The notes under the pieces are model-generated. The model was not told where the DNA came from, did not search any database, and worked only from the letters and a program-made list of their open reading frames with translations. A DNA stretch of 64,000 bases from Thalassobellus citreus (GTDB lineage Bacteria; Bacteroidota; Bacteroidia; Flavobacteriales; Flavobacteriaceae), in the NCBI RefSeq assembly GCF_044385915.1, contig NZ_JBISCC010000127.1, positions 248,001 through 312,000 of the forward strand, written 5' to 3'. Shown here piece after piece: positions 17,212 to 25,977 of the stretch; position 1 is the first letter of the stretch; the number at the start of each line of letters is the position of its first letter. A program made the translations under genes and the position numbers.

Positions 17212-18753
17212 ATGGCAAATCAAGATGATAAATTTAAGAAGGTAATATCGCATGCAAAGGAGTACGGTTATGTATTTCAAAGTAGTGAGATATACGATGG
17301 TTTAAGTGCAGTTTATGACTATGCACAAAACGGCGCAGAACTAAAGAAAAATATACGCGACTATTGGTGGAAAGCCATGGTACAAATGAATGAAAATATA
17401 GTGGGTATTGATGCCGCTATATTTATGCATCCAACTACTTGGAAAGCGTCTGGACACGTTGATGCGTTTAACGACCCGTTAATTGATAATAAAGATTCTA
17501 AAAAGCGTTATAGAGCCGATGTTTTAATTGAAGACTATTGTGCTAAAATTGAAGCTAAAATAGATAAGGAAGTTAAAAAAGCAGCTAAACGTTTTGGTGA
17601 GGCTTTTAATAAAGAAGAGTTTGTTTCTACAAACGGACGTGTTGTAGGGTATCAAGAAAAAATAAATACCATACTTTCACGAATGGGAAAATCTTTAGAA
17701 AATGAAGATTTAGCCGATGTGAAAGCACTTATTGAAGAGTTAGAAATTGCCGATCCGTTAACAGGAAGTAAAAACTGGACAGATGTTAAGCAATTTAACC
17801 TGATGTTTGGTACAAAGCTAGGTGCTTCTGCTGAAACAGCAATGGATTTATATTTACGTCCAGAAACGGCGCAAGGTATTTTTGTGAATTTTTTAAATGT
17901 ACAGAAAACGAGTCGTCAAAAAATTCCGTTTGGTATTGCGCAAACAGGAAAAGCTTTTAGAAATGAAATTGTTGCAAGACAGTTTATTTTTAGAATGCGT
18001 GAGTTTGAACAAATGGAAATGCAATTTTTTATTAAACCTGGTACGCAAGTAGAATGGTACAACCATTGGAAAGAAACCAGAATGAAATGGCATTTAAGTT
18101 TAGGTATGGGTGCTGATAATTATCGTTTTCATGATCATGAAAAATTAGCGCATTATGCTGATGCTGCTGCCGATATTGAATTTAAATTCCCGTTTGGTTT
18201 TAAAGAATTAGAAGGAATTCATTCACGTACCGATTTCGATTTAAAAGCACACGAAGAATATTCAGGAAAGAAATTACAATATTTCGATCATGAAGACAAT
18301 AAAAGTTACACACCGTATGTGTTAGAAACGTCTATTGGTTTAGATCGCATGTTTTTAGCGGTATTCTCTAATTCTTTACAAGAAGAAGAACTTGAAAACG
18401 GAACAACAAGAACCGTTTTAAAATTACCAAGTGTATTAGCACCTGTAAAAGCTGCTATTTTACCATTGGTTAAAAAAGATGGTTTACCAGAAGTAGCTCG
18501 TAAAATTATTGATGACCTGAAATGGGATTTCAATGTTGTTTATGATGAAAAAGATGCTGTAGGACGTCGTTACAGAAGACAAGATGCAAACGGAACACCG
18601 TTTTGTATTACTGTAGATCATGATACGTTAACAGATAATATGGTAACCATTCGTCATAGAGATACTATGGAACAACAACGTGTTAAAATAGAAGATTTAA
18701 GAGGTATTATTAAACAAGAAGTAGATGTACGTTCTTGGTTAATGAAAATGTAG
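17212..18753 (+). CDS. glyS: Glycine--tRNA ligase (alpha2 type)
   Basis: A 513-residue class II synthetase of the eukaryote/archaea-like homodimer type. Motif 2 lies in FRNEIVARQFIFRMREFEQM, motif 3 in ETSIGLDRMFLAVF, and the glycine-pocket YLRPETAQGIFVNF is present. The C-terminal anticodon-binding domain follows from about residue 415. The frame is open to a TTG at 17182, but ATG 17212 (MANQDDKFKKVISHAKEYG) is the natural start and fits family alignments. A bidirectional terminator follows. Confidence 0.96.
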   Translation: MANQDDKFKKVISHAKEYGYVFQSSEIYDGLSAVYDYAQNGAELKKNIRDYWWKAMVQMNENIVGIDAAIFMHPTTWKASGHVDAFNDPLIDNKDSKKRYRADVLIEDYCAKIEAKIDKEVKKAAKRFGEAFNKEEFVSTNGRVVGYQEKINTILSRMGKSLENEDLADVKALIEELEIADPLTGSKNWTDVKQFNLMFGTKLGASAETAMDLYLRPETAQGIFVNFLNVQKTSRQKIPFGIAQTGKAFRNEIVARQFIFRMREFEQMEMQFFIKPGTQVEWYNHWKETRMKWHLSLGMGADNYRFHDHEKLAHYADAAADIEFKFPFGFKELEGIHSRTDFDLKAHEEYSGKKLQYFDHEDNKSYTPYVLETSIGLDRMFLAVFSNSLQEEELENGTTRTVLKLPSVLAPVKAAILPLVKKDGLPEVARKIIDDLKWDFNVVYDEKDAVGRRYRRQDANGTPFCITVDHDTLTDNMVTIRHRDTMEQQRVKIEDLRGIIKQEVDVRSWLMKM

Positions 18754-18765
18754 CATACTTAATTT

Positions 18766-18794
18766 GTTATGCTGAACTTGTTTCAGTATCTCAT
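18766..18794. repeat. Short dispersed repeat with CTGAACTTGTTTCAG core, copy 1
   Basis: GTTATGCTGAACTTG followed by TTTCAGTATCTCAT. The 15-base core CTGAACTTGTTTCAG can fold on itself and occurs again at 62082-62096. Such cores are widespread in Flavobacteriaceae intergenic regions. Confidence 0.6.
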
Positions 18795-18799
18795 AAAAA

Positions 18800-18840
18800 A
18801 CAAAAATCCCAAACAATAACTGTTTGGGATTTTTGTTTTT
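18800..18840. terminator. Bidirectional terminator between glyS and the outer-membrane protein gene
   Basis: ACAAAAATCCCAAACA (18800-18815) pairs perfectly with TGTTTGGGATTTTTGT (18821-18836), with Ts on the plus-strand side and a matching A-run on the other side, so it can serve both convergent genes. Confidence 0.88.
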
Positions 18841-18855
18841 ATATAATTGTTTGGT

Positions 18856-19407
18856 TTAAAACCTATAACCAATAGTAATACCTAGTTTAGCAACAAATTC
18901 ATTATCTATATAATCATCACTTGTGTTAAAAAGGTTTCTACCAACTCCCAAATTTAATTCGCCTATAAAACCACTATTAGTAACCCATTTACCTCCAAGA
19001 CCAATACCTAAGGCAAAATCGGTTATGGTATCTTCTTTTATTGTAGGGTCAAACCCATTATTATAGAAGTAAGTGTTATAATTTGTAGAATTTAACATTC
19101 CAAAACCTTCAACAAAAAAACCTGCAGCATATTTTTTTCCAAAATAAAAGCGGTAATATGGAGAGATGTAATAGTTCACATCATCACTTATTTCGTCATC
19201 AAAAGGTATGAAAATATTGATTCCAACACCAGATTCTTCATTTAAAGTTCTTTCATAAGTGACATCAAAAGCCCCAATTACTAGGTATAAACCATTTAAT
19301 TTTAGTTCATTAAAATTTTGATTTGAAGTTTCTTTAATGTTTTCTTGAGAGAATGTTAAAGAGGATATAGAAAACGTAATAATTAAAAATAATAACGATT
19401 TTTTCAT
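18856..19407 (-). CDS. Outer-membrane beta-barrel-like protein, function unknown
   Basis: A 183-residue protein starting at ATG 19407 with signal peptide MKKSLLFLIITFSISSLTFSQ. The mature part has alternating hydrophobic residues and glycine-rich turns (YLVIGAFDVTYERTLNEESG, FALGIGLGGKWVTNSG) and ends in Phe (GITIGYRF), the usual mark of an outer-membrane barrel. A DUF3575-like eight-strand barrel is possible. The longer frame (to 19449) adds 14 residues in front of the signal peptide and is unlikely. Confidence 0.75.
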   Translation of the reverse strand: MKKSLLFLIITFSISSLTFSQENIKETSNQNFNELKLNGLYLVIGAFDVTYERTLNEESGVGINIFIPFDDEISDDVNYYISPYYRFYFGKKYAAGFFVEGFGMLNSTNYNTYFYNNGFDPTIKEDTITDFALGIGLGGKWVTNSGFIGELNLGVGRNLFNTSDDYIDNEFVAKLGITIGYRF

Positions 19408-19503
19408 AAACAACAATTTAATTTTATGTGTATTAAAAATAAGACGCAATATTACTAAAAGGTTGCATAAGAAAATACCCTAATTGCAATAAATTAATGT
19501 TAA

Positions 19504-19974
19504 TTATATAGTTATTTGTCTGTCAATTTGTTGGTCTAATGAAATAAACGTTTCTGTTCTTGAAACACCAGAAATAGTTTGTATGTCATTATTAAGTAAA
19601 TGCATTAAATGCGCATTGTCTTTACAAAGTATTTTAATTAAAACATTCCAGTTACCAGTAGTGTAATGGCACTCTAGTACTTCAGGCACTTTCTTTAGTT
19701 GCTTTATAGCTTCAGGGTTTTGTATTGCTTTATCTAAATAAACACCAATAAACGCTACAGTTTCGTAACCTAATATTTTAGGGTTAATAACAAATTTAGA
19801 ACCAGAAATTAAACCAGATTTTTCAAGTTTACGTAATCTTTGATGAATGGCAGCTCCAGAAATATCAACATTTCTAGCTATTTCTAAAATTGGTATTCTT
19901 GCATCTTCCATTAAAGTGCGGAGTATTTTTTTGTCTATACCGTCAATAGTAATAACTTTCGTTTTGGATTTCAT
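19504..19974 (-). CDS. Lrp/AsnC family transcriptional regulator
   Basis: A 156-residue regulator with an N-terminal winged helix-turn-helix (about residues 12-65: IDKKILRTLMEDARIP, AIHQRLRKLEKSGLI) and a C-terminal RAM ligand-binding domain (about 75-150, with HYTTGNWNVLIKI). It lies 130 bases downstream of, and on the same strand as, a saccharopine dehydrogenase family gene, which suggests lysine or a related amino acid as effector. That is inference only. Confidence 0.92.
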   Translation of the reverse strand: MKSKTKVITIDGIDKKILRTLMEDARIPILEIARNVDISGAAIHQRLRKLEKSGLISGSKFVINPKILGYETVAFIGVYLDKAIQNPEAIKQLKKVPEVLECHYTTGNWNVLIKILCKDNAHLMHLLNNDIQTISGVSRTETFISLDQQIDRQITI

Positions 19975-20104
19975 GTAATAAATTGTTTTAATTTAGAACA
20001 CAAAAGTAGTTATTTGATTTTAATTTGAAACTATTTTTTATAATAATGATTACTCGAAGTGCTTTTTTCGATATTAAAGGAATTAAAAAAAGAACAATTT
20101 GTTA

Positions 20105-21469
20105 TTAATTATTTAAAGGGTTGTAGCCTAAATACGGAACTTCTTTTTCGTTAAATTTAATGTCAAAAGTTTCGAGTTCTTCTAGTATTGGTTGGTAAAT
20201 TTCTTTTTTAATAGGAATTTGCACACCTGTAGCTTTAATTTTTCCATTTAAAATAGCAATCGTTGCTATTGCAACTGGCAAACCTACCGTTTTAGCCATA
20301 GCAGTATATATTTGATTTTCACCTACAACAACCATATTAGCATCTATTTGGTGTTTTTTACCATCTTTTTCGAAGCCAAATTTATGGTACATAACTATCA
20401 TGTCTTTATCATCTTCAGCAAGTGTCCAGCTATCCATTAATATTTTTTGAAGTATTTGTGCTGGTGTCGCTTTTTTTAATTTGACTCTTTTTTTTGCATT
20501 AAAAACATCAAGTTCAACGAGTTTGTCCCAAACAATATCATCTTGGTCTATTTTAAGGGCGTGTCTTAATTTTAATTCAACAGAATCCGATGGACTGTAT
20601 GGAAGAAAAGCATTTACAAAATCGCGATAACTCATGTTCTCACTATCATCAATAGTATAACTATCATCAGTCATGCCAAGTGTTACAAAAATATTCCAAG
20701 CTCTACTAAATCCAACACGTCTCATAGTGCCTCTATACAGCGTTTGCACATTTTCTAAACCATAAATACTTTGGTATTTTAAAGAATCTCGATTAGCATA
20801 AACTTCAAAACGACCAAAATGCTCTATATCTAAAAATTCTGTGCGCCTAAATAAACGGTTATAAGGAATGTATTTATAAGTACCTTCTTGTAAAAATTTA
20901 GCAGTACCACCTTGTCCTGCTGTTACTACATTTCTTGGGTTCCATGTAAATTTGTAATTCCACAAGTTATTATCGCTTTCTGGAGCAACTAAACCGCCTG
21001 TAAACGATTCAAATAAAATCATTTTTCCACCATTGTCTCGAACACGATCTATAACTTGCATAGCACTCATATGGTCTATACCTGGATCTACTCCAATTTC
21101 ATTCATTAAAACAATACCTTTAGCTATGGCATCATCATTTAACGCTTGCATATCTTTGCTAACATACGAGGCTGTAACCATGTGTTTTCCATATAAAACG
21201 CAGTCTTTAGCAACTTCTATATGAAATCTTGCGGGTAGCATAGAAATTACGATATCAGTATTTTTAATAGCTTCATTGCGCGCTTTCTCATTAAATACAT
21301 CAAATGAAATTGCGGTTGCATTTTTATGATTTAAAATGAGCTTTTTAGCATTCTCAATATGTATATCACCAACAGTAATATGAAGGTTTTCTGAAGTAGA
21401 TTTATCTAATAAATATTTTAAAAGATAAGAAGTTGATTTTCCAGAACCAATGACTAAAATTTTTCGCAT
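20105..21469 (-). CDS. Saccharopine dehydrogenase family protein
   Basis: A 454-residue NAD(P)-dependent enzyme with an N-terminal Rossmann loop (ILVIGSGKSTSYLLKYLL) and the family core MNEIGVDPGIDHMSAMQVID at about residues 121-140. It resembles the saccharopine-cleaving/reducing half of lysine metabolism: glutamate-forming saccharopine dehydrogenase, linked to lysine breakdown. A glutaryl-CoA dehydrogenase-like gene is at 58935-60113, consistent with lysine catabolism by the organism. The Lrp regulator follows on the same strand. Confidence 0.87.
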   Translation of the reverse strand: MRKILVIGSGKSTSYLLKYLLDKSTSENLHITVGDIHIENAKKLILNHKNATAISFDVFNEKARNEAIKNTDIVISMLPARFHIEVAKDCVLYGKHMVTASYVSKDMQALNDDAIAKGIVLMNEIGVDPGIDHMSAMQVIDRVRDNGGKMILFESFTGGLVAPESDNNLWNYKFTWNPRNVVTAGQGGTAKFLQEGTYKYIPYNRLFRRTEFLDIEHFGRFEVYANRDSLKYQSIYGLENVQTLYRGTMRRVGFSRAWNIFVTLGMTDDSYTIDDSENMSYRDFVNAFLPYSPSDSVELKLRHALKIDQDDIVWDKLVELDVFNAKKRVKLKKATPAQILQKILMDSWTLAEDDKDMIVMYHKFGFEKDGKKHQIDANMVVVGENQIYTAMAKTVGLPVAIATIAILNGKIKATGVQIPIKKEIYQPILEELETFDIKFNEKEVPYLGYNPLNN

Positions 21470-21580
21470 ATTGAGTTTTGTTGACTAGTTTTGTTAAATA
21501 TCAATAAGAAATCCGATTATGATTTTATTTTGTGAATTTAATAAATGTATTGGTATTTTGTTGAGAATAATATAATTATT

Positions 21581-21982
21581 ATGAATAAAACTATCTTGAT
21601 TACTGCAGCGACTTTAGGTTTAATGAGTATTGTTTTGGGGGCTTTTGGAGCTCATGCTTTAAAAGAATTAATTCCAATTGAAGCCCAAAAAACTTTTGAA
21701 ACAGGTGTGCGTTACCAAATGTATCATGCGTTATTACTATTATTTATTGGGAATGTGTCAAATGTACTAGTAAAAGATAAAAAAATCCTATTCTATTTTG
21801 TATTGTTAGGTGTAATTTTGTTTTCAGGTTCAATTTATTGTTTAGCAACAAATTCATTGTCAAGTTTCGATTTTAAAACTATAGGTTTTATAACGCCAAT
21901 AGGTGGTCTGTTTTTAATTATGGCATGGGGCTTATTGTTTGTGAATTTTTTAAGAATTAAGCCTAAAAATAATGTTTCGTAA
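21581..21982 (+). CDS. DUF423 small membrane protein
   Basis: A 133-residue protein with four hydrophobic helices and the DUF423 hallmark LGAFGAHALKE in the first helix, then FETGVRYQMYHALLLL. Function is unknown. The frame opens at 21545, but the ATG at 21581 (MNKTILITAATLGLMS) gives the family's normal length. The C-terminal tail is basic. It precedes pckA by 58 bases in the same direction. Confidence 0.88.
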   Translation: MNKTILITAATLGLMSIVLGAFGAHALKELIPIEAQKTFETGVRYQMYHALLLLFIGNVSNVLVKDKKILFYFVLLGVILFSGSIYCLATNSLSSFDFKTIGFITPIGGLFLIMAWGLLFVNFLRIKPKNNVS

Positions 21983-22005
21983 AGGATAATTTAATTTAAA
22001 TGTCA

Positions 22006-22013
22006 TAATTTTG
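22006..22013 (+). promoter_or_regulatory. Candidate pckA -7 promoter box
   Basis: TAATTTTG followed by C matches TAnnTTTG, 28 bases before the pckA start codon. No -33 TTTG was found at the usual distance. Confidence 0.4.
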
Positions 22014-22040
22014 CGATACAACTAAAATAATAGCAGAAAT

Positions 22041-23657
22041 ATGGAAAACAACAATCAAGTTACTACAACGATTTCGTTAGAAAATTATGGTATTAAAAAT
22101 GCGAAGGTTCAATACCAATTGTCTCCTGAACAACTTCATAGCATTGCTATTGAAAAAGGACAAGGTGTTGAGGCATCTTCTGGGGCTTTAGCAGTTAATA
22201 CAGGTGAATTTACTGGGCGTTCTCCAATGGATCGATTTATTGTAAAAGATGATGTTACAAAAGATCTTGTTTGGTGGGGTGATATTAATATTCCTTTTGA
22301 AGCAGATGCTTTTGATGTTTTATATAATAAGGTAACAGCTTATCTCTCTGAAAAGGAAGTTTTTGTTAGAGATAGTTACGCTTGTGCTGATAAAGATTAT
22401 AAGTTGAATATTCGTGTTATAAACGAATATCCTTGGAGTAATCAGTTTGCATATAATATGTTTCTGCGTCCAACAGATGAAGAACTAGAAAATTTTACAC
22501 CAGAATGGACCGTTGTTAATGCGCCAGGTTTTATGGCGAATCCTGAAGTTGATGGTACGCGTCAACATAATTTTGCGATTTTAAATTTTACAAAAAAAAT
22601 TGCCTTAATTGGTGGTACTGGTTATACTGGCGAAATTAAGAAAGGTATTTTTTCAGCTTTAAACTTTATATTGCCTGTACTCAAAAATACGTTACCAATG
22701 CACTGTAGTGCCAATGTAGGTAAAGATGGCGATACAGCCATTTTCTTCGGGCTTTCAGGTACAGGAAAAACAACACTGTCAACAGACCCGAATAGAAGTT
22801 TAATTGGAGATGATGAACATGGTTGGACTAATGAAAACTCAGTATTTAATTTTGAAGGTGGTTGTTATGCAAAAGTGATTAATTTATCTAGAGATAACGA
22901 GCCCGAAATTTATGATGCTATTAAAAAGGGTGCTATTTTAGAAAATGTTGTTTTAGATAAAAATGGACATGTAAATTTTGAAGATACGTCTATAACTCAA
23001 AATACAAGAGTAAGTTATCCTATAAATCATATTGAAAATATTAAGGAGCCTTCAATTGGTAAAAATCCTAAAAACATCTTTTTTTTAACAGCAGATGCTT
23101 TTGGAGTATTACCTCCAATTTCTAAATTAACACCAAGTCAGGCTGCTTATCATTTTATATCTGGATATACAGCTAAAGTTGCAGGTACCGAAGCAGGTGT
23201 TGTAGAACCTGTGCCTTCTTTTTCGGCTTGTTTTGGTGCGCCTTTTATGCCTTTACATCCTTCTAAATATGCCGAAATGTTAAGTAAGAAAATGACAGAA
23301 TCTGGTGTTAATGTTTGGCTGGTAAATACAGGATGGACAGGAGGTTCTTATGGCGTAGGAACTAGAATGAAGTTAAAATATACACGTGCTATGATTAACG
23401 CCGTTTTAAATGGTGATTTAGGTTTATATACCTATGATACGTATCACATACATTCTGTTTTTGGAGTTGCGCAACCAAGGTCTTGCCCTGGTGTACCAAC
23501 TAGTGTTTTAAGTCCGAGAGCCACTTGGAATAACGATGAAGCCTATTATAAAACAGCTTTTAAATTGTCCAATGCTTTTCGCGAAAACTTTAAAAAGTTT
23601 GAAATGCATTGTAGTGAAGAAATTAGACGTGGCGGCCCGCAACGTTATGCACATTAA
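22041..23657 (+). CDS. pckA: Phosphoenolpyruvate carboxykinase (ATP)
   Basis: A 538-residue ATP-type PEPCK, which interconverts oxaloacetate and PEP and opens gluconeogenesis. The Walker A loop GLSGTGKTTLSTDPNR is at about residues 237-252, the metal/nucleotide motif GDDEHGW follows, and the oxaloacetate-binding N-terminal GEFTGRSPMDRF is present. Length is normal. A second, unrelated-looking protein that may also be a PEPCK (PPi type) lies at 55277-58726. A strong terminator follows the gene. Confidence 0.97.
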   Translation: MENNNQVTTTISLENYGIKNAKVQYQLSPEQLHSIAIEKGQGVEASSGALAVNTGEFTGRSPMDRFIVKDDVTKDLVWWGDINIPFEADAFDVLYNKVTAYLSEKEVFVRDSYACADKDYKLNIRVINEYPWSNQFAYNMFLRPTDEELENFTPEWTVVNAPGFMANPEVDGTRQHNFAILNFTKKIALIGGTGYTGEIKKGIFSALNFILPVLKNTLPMHCSANVGKDGDTAIFFGLSGTGKTTLSTDPNRSLIGDDEHGWTNENSVFNFEGGCYAKVINLSRDNEPEIYDAIKKGAILENVVLDKNGHVNFEDTSITQNTRVSYPINHIENIKEPSIGKNPKNIFFLTADAFGVLPPISKLTPSQAAYHFISGYTAKVAGTEAGVVEPVPSFSACFGAPFMPLHPSKYAEMLSKKMTESGVNVWLVNTGWTGGSYGVGTRMKLKYTRAMINAVLNGDLGLYTYDTYHIHSVFGVAQPRSCPGVPTSVLSPRATWNNDEAYYKTAFKLSNAFRENFKKFEMHCSEEIRRGGPQRYAH

Positions 23658-23660
23658 AAC

Positions 23661-23695
23661 AAAAAGCCCGATTTTATTTAAAATCGGGCTTTTTA
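23661..23695. terminator. Bidirectional terminator between pckA and hemD
   Basis: AAAAAGCCCGATTTT (23661-23675) pairs perfectly with AAAATCGGGCTTTTT (23680-23694) around an ATTT loop. A/T runs on both sides let it serve pckA and the convergent hemD. Confidence 0.9.
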
Positions 23696-23713
23696 ATTAT
23701 ATTTAGAATAAGA

Positions 23714-24460
23714 TTATTTCTTATTAGCTTGTTCAATATATTTTTGTAAAGCCATAGTCATAGAAGGTGTTTCAGGAGTTGGCGCAGCAATATCTACACG
23801 TAATCCTTTTTCTTCAACAGCTTTAATAGTGGTATTGCCAAAAACAGCTATTCTAGTTTCGTTTTGTTTAAAATCAGGAAAGTTTTTAAATAACGATTCT
23901 ATTCCAGAAGGACTAAAAAATACTAAAACATCATAGTAAACATTGGCTAAGTCAGATAAATCACTTACTACGGTTTTGTAAAACGTAGCTTGTTTCCAAT
24001 CTACACCTAAAGCATCTAAAGTATTTGGTACTTCTGGCTTTACTTTATCTGTATTTGGTAATAAGAATTTTTCGTCTTTATATTTTTTTATTAACGGAGA
24101 CAGTTCAGAAAATGTACGTTTACCAACATAAATTTTACGTTTTCTGTAAACTACATATTTTTGTAAGTAATAAGCAACAGCTTCAGACTGACAAAAATAC
24201 TTCATGCTATCAGGTACTTTAAAACGCATTTCTTCAGCAATTCTAAAAAAATGATCTACCGCATTTCTACTAGTTAAAATAATAGCAGTGTAATTGTGTA
24301 AATCTACTTTTTGTTGTCTGATATCTTTGGCAGAAACGCCTTCAACATGAATAAACGGTCTAAAATCGATCTTAACCTTCTGCTTTTCTTGTAAATCGAA
24401 ATAAGGAGAGTTTTCAATTTTAGGTTCAGGTTGAGATACTAAAATGGTTTTCACTTTCAT
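23714..24460 (-). CDS. hemD: Uroporphyrinogen-III synthase
   Basis: A 248-residue HemD-family protein, which cyclises hydroxymethylbilane in heme synthesis. The N-terminal VKTILVSQPEP, the central ILTSRNAVDHFFRI, and the C-terminal VFFSPSGIESLFKNFP and IAVFGNTTIKAVEEKG follow the family's two-lobed pattern. The frame extends two codons to GTG 24466, but ATG 24460 (MKVKTILVSQPEPK) is the better start. It lies 21 bases after the DUF4271 gene on the same strand, a pairing common in this phylum. Confidence 0.9.
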   Translation of the reverse strand: MKVKTILVSQPEPKIENSPYFDLQEKQKVKIDFRPFIHVEGVSAKDIRQQKVDLHNYTAIILTSRNAVDHFFRIAEEMRFKVPDSMKYFCQSEAVAYYLQKYVVYRKRKIYVGKRTFSELSPLIKKYKDEKFLLPNTDKVKPEVPNTLDALGVDWKQATFYKTVVSDLSDLANVYYDVLVFFSPSGIESLFKNFPDFKQNETRIAVFGNTTIKAVEEKGLRVDIAAPTPETPSMTMALQKYIEQANKK

Positions 24461-24481
24461 ACACACAAGTAGTTTTGTTCT

Positions 24482-25129
24482 TTATCTGTCATTAAACACC
24501 TTAAATAAAATGATGTAAGGTGCAATTTCAAGAGCGCAAAGATACAAAATAAAATAAAAAAAGTTGCTCTTTATCAAACTTTGATGTGTTTTAAACGATG
24601 TAATTAGTCCGATTAGGTTTACAAGTAAAAGAAGGATAATAATTATATAAGTTAAAATTAACGAATTTTTAAAACTAAAAACTAAAAGTGCGTTTAGTGG
24701 TAGCAATAATAAGCCTAAGTAGTTTTTGTAACTTATTTTTTGAAAGAGGTACCTGTGCATTATTTTATCAATTTCAAAAAGACTTCCTATTAAACGCTCA
24801 ATAAGAACTTTTATTAAAAAAAACGAACCAATACCTACAGTGAGTTTAAAAATAAAATTTACATCTACATTTTTAATGCCTGTTGCGTGTTGATACAGGA
24901 TAAAACTAAAAATTGATCCCGAAATAATTAAGTTAATAAAGAGTAAAGCATCAAAGTTGTCAAAGAATTTTTGTTCGCGTGAATAAATTTTAAGATACTT
25001 AAAGTTTCCAATAATATATAAGAAGTTTTGAAAACGTTTGGGTGCTACCAACTTAGCTACTGCTATAATAGCAATACCAAAGAGGATTAGAACAGTAAAT
25101 AATTCATTTGAAGAAACATCACGAATCAT
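24482..25129 (-). CDS. DUF4271 membrane protein
   Basis: A 215-residue protein with about six hydrophobic helices, matching the Bacteroidota family DUF4271. The motif VAPKRFQNFL after the first helix and YSREQKFFDNFDALLFINLI are typical. Function is unknown; it forms a two-gene unit with hemD and is divergent from the mannosyltransferase operon. Confidence 0.82.
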   Translation of the reverse strand: MIRDVSSNELFTVLILFGIAIIAVAKLVAPKRFQNFLYIIGNFKYLKIYSREQKFFDNFDALLFINLIISGSIFSFILYQHATGIKNVDVNFIFKLTVGIGSFFLIKVLIERLIGSLFEIDKIMHRYLFQKISYKNYLGLLLLPLNALLVFSFKNSLILTYIIIILLLLVNLIGLITSFKTHQSLIKSNFFYFILYLCALEIAPYIILFKVFNDR

Positions 25130-25208
25130 AGCATAAAATTATTATAAATATTATCAATAATGCTATATTATTAAGGAATATTTAGAAAAAAAAATCTTTT
25201 AAATGATG

Positions 25209-25216
25209 TACATTTG
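25209..25216 (+). promoter_or_regulatory. Candidate -7 box for the mannosyltransferase operon
   Basis: TACATTTG followed by C matches TAnnTTTG, 33 bases before the start codon at 25250. Confidence 0.45.
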
Positions 25217-25249
25217 CTGAAAATTATGTGTTTTCACTAAGATTAGAGT

Positions 25250-25972
25250 ATGCAAGATACGATTGTTATCATTCCAACATATAACGAAATAGAGAATATT
25301 GAAGCTATTATTAAAGCGGTATTATCTAAATCGGAAGCAATACATGTTTTAATTGTTGATGATAATTCTCCAGATTTAACAGCTTTAAAAGTAAAAGAAC
25401 TTCAAAACGATTTTGAAGGTAGATTGTTTTTAGAAGTGCGTAAAGAGAAATCAGGGTTAGGAACAGCTTATATTCACGGATTTAAATGGTGTTTAAAGAA
25501 AAAGTATCAATATATTTTTGAAATGGATGCCGATTTCTCACATGATCCTAATGATTTAGAAAAATTATACAAGGCTTGTCATGTTGATGGGGCCGATTTA
25601 TCTATTGGCTCTCGGTATGTAACAGGTGTAAATGTTGTTAATTGGCCAATGAATCGTGTATTGATGTCTTATTTAGCATCAAAATATGTGCGTATTATTA
25701 CCGGCATGAAAATTCATGATACCACAGCAGGTTTTGTTTGTTATAAACGAAATGTGCTTGAAACAATAGATTTAAATGCAATTAAGTTTATAGGCTATGC
25801 GTTTCAAATAGAAATGAAGTTTAAAGCCTATTTAAAAAAGTTTATAATTAAAGAAGTACCAGTTATATTTACTGATAGAACGAGAGGAGAGTCTAAATTA
25901 AGTTCAGGTATTATTTCAGAAGCTATTTTTGGAGTCATATCAATGAAGCTTAAAAGTCTTTTTACAAAGTAG
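25250..25972 (+). CDS. Polyprenol monophosphomannose synthase (GT2)
   Basis: A 240-residue family 2 glycosyltransferase of the DPM1 group, which transfers a sugar (usually mannose from GDP-mannose) to a polyprenyl phosphate carrier. The nucleotide-sugar motifs are VIIPTYNE at the start, VDDNSPD (about residues 35-41) and the metal-binding DADFSHDP (about 91-98). There is no C-terminal membrane domain, so it would act at the membrane surface. It is followed 5 bases later by the dihydroorotase gene. Confidence 0.88.
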   Translation: MQDTIVIIPTYNEIENIEAIIKAVLSKSEAIHVLIVDDNSPDLTALKVKELQNDFEGRLFLEVRKEKSGLGTAYIHGFKWCLKKKYQYIFEMDADFSHDPNDLEKLYKACHVDGADLSIGSRYVTGVNVVNWPMNRVLMSYLASKYVRIITGMKIHDTTAGFVCYKRNVLETIDLNAIKFIGYAFQIEMKFKAYLKKFIIKEVPVIFTDRTRGESKLSSGIISEAIFGVISMKLKSLFTK

Positions 25973-25977
25973 AAATT

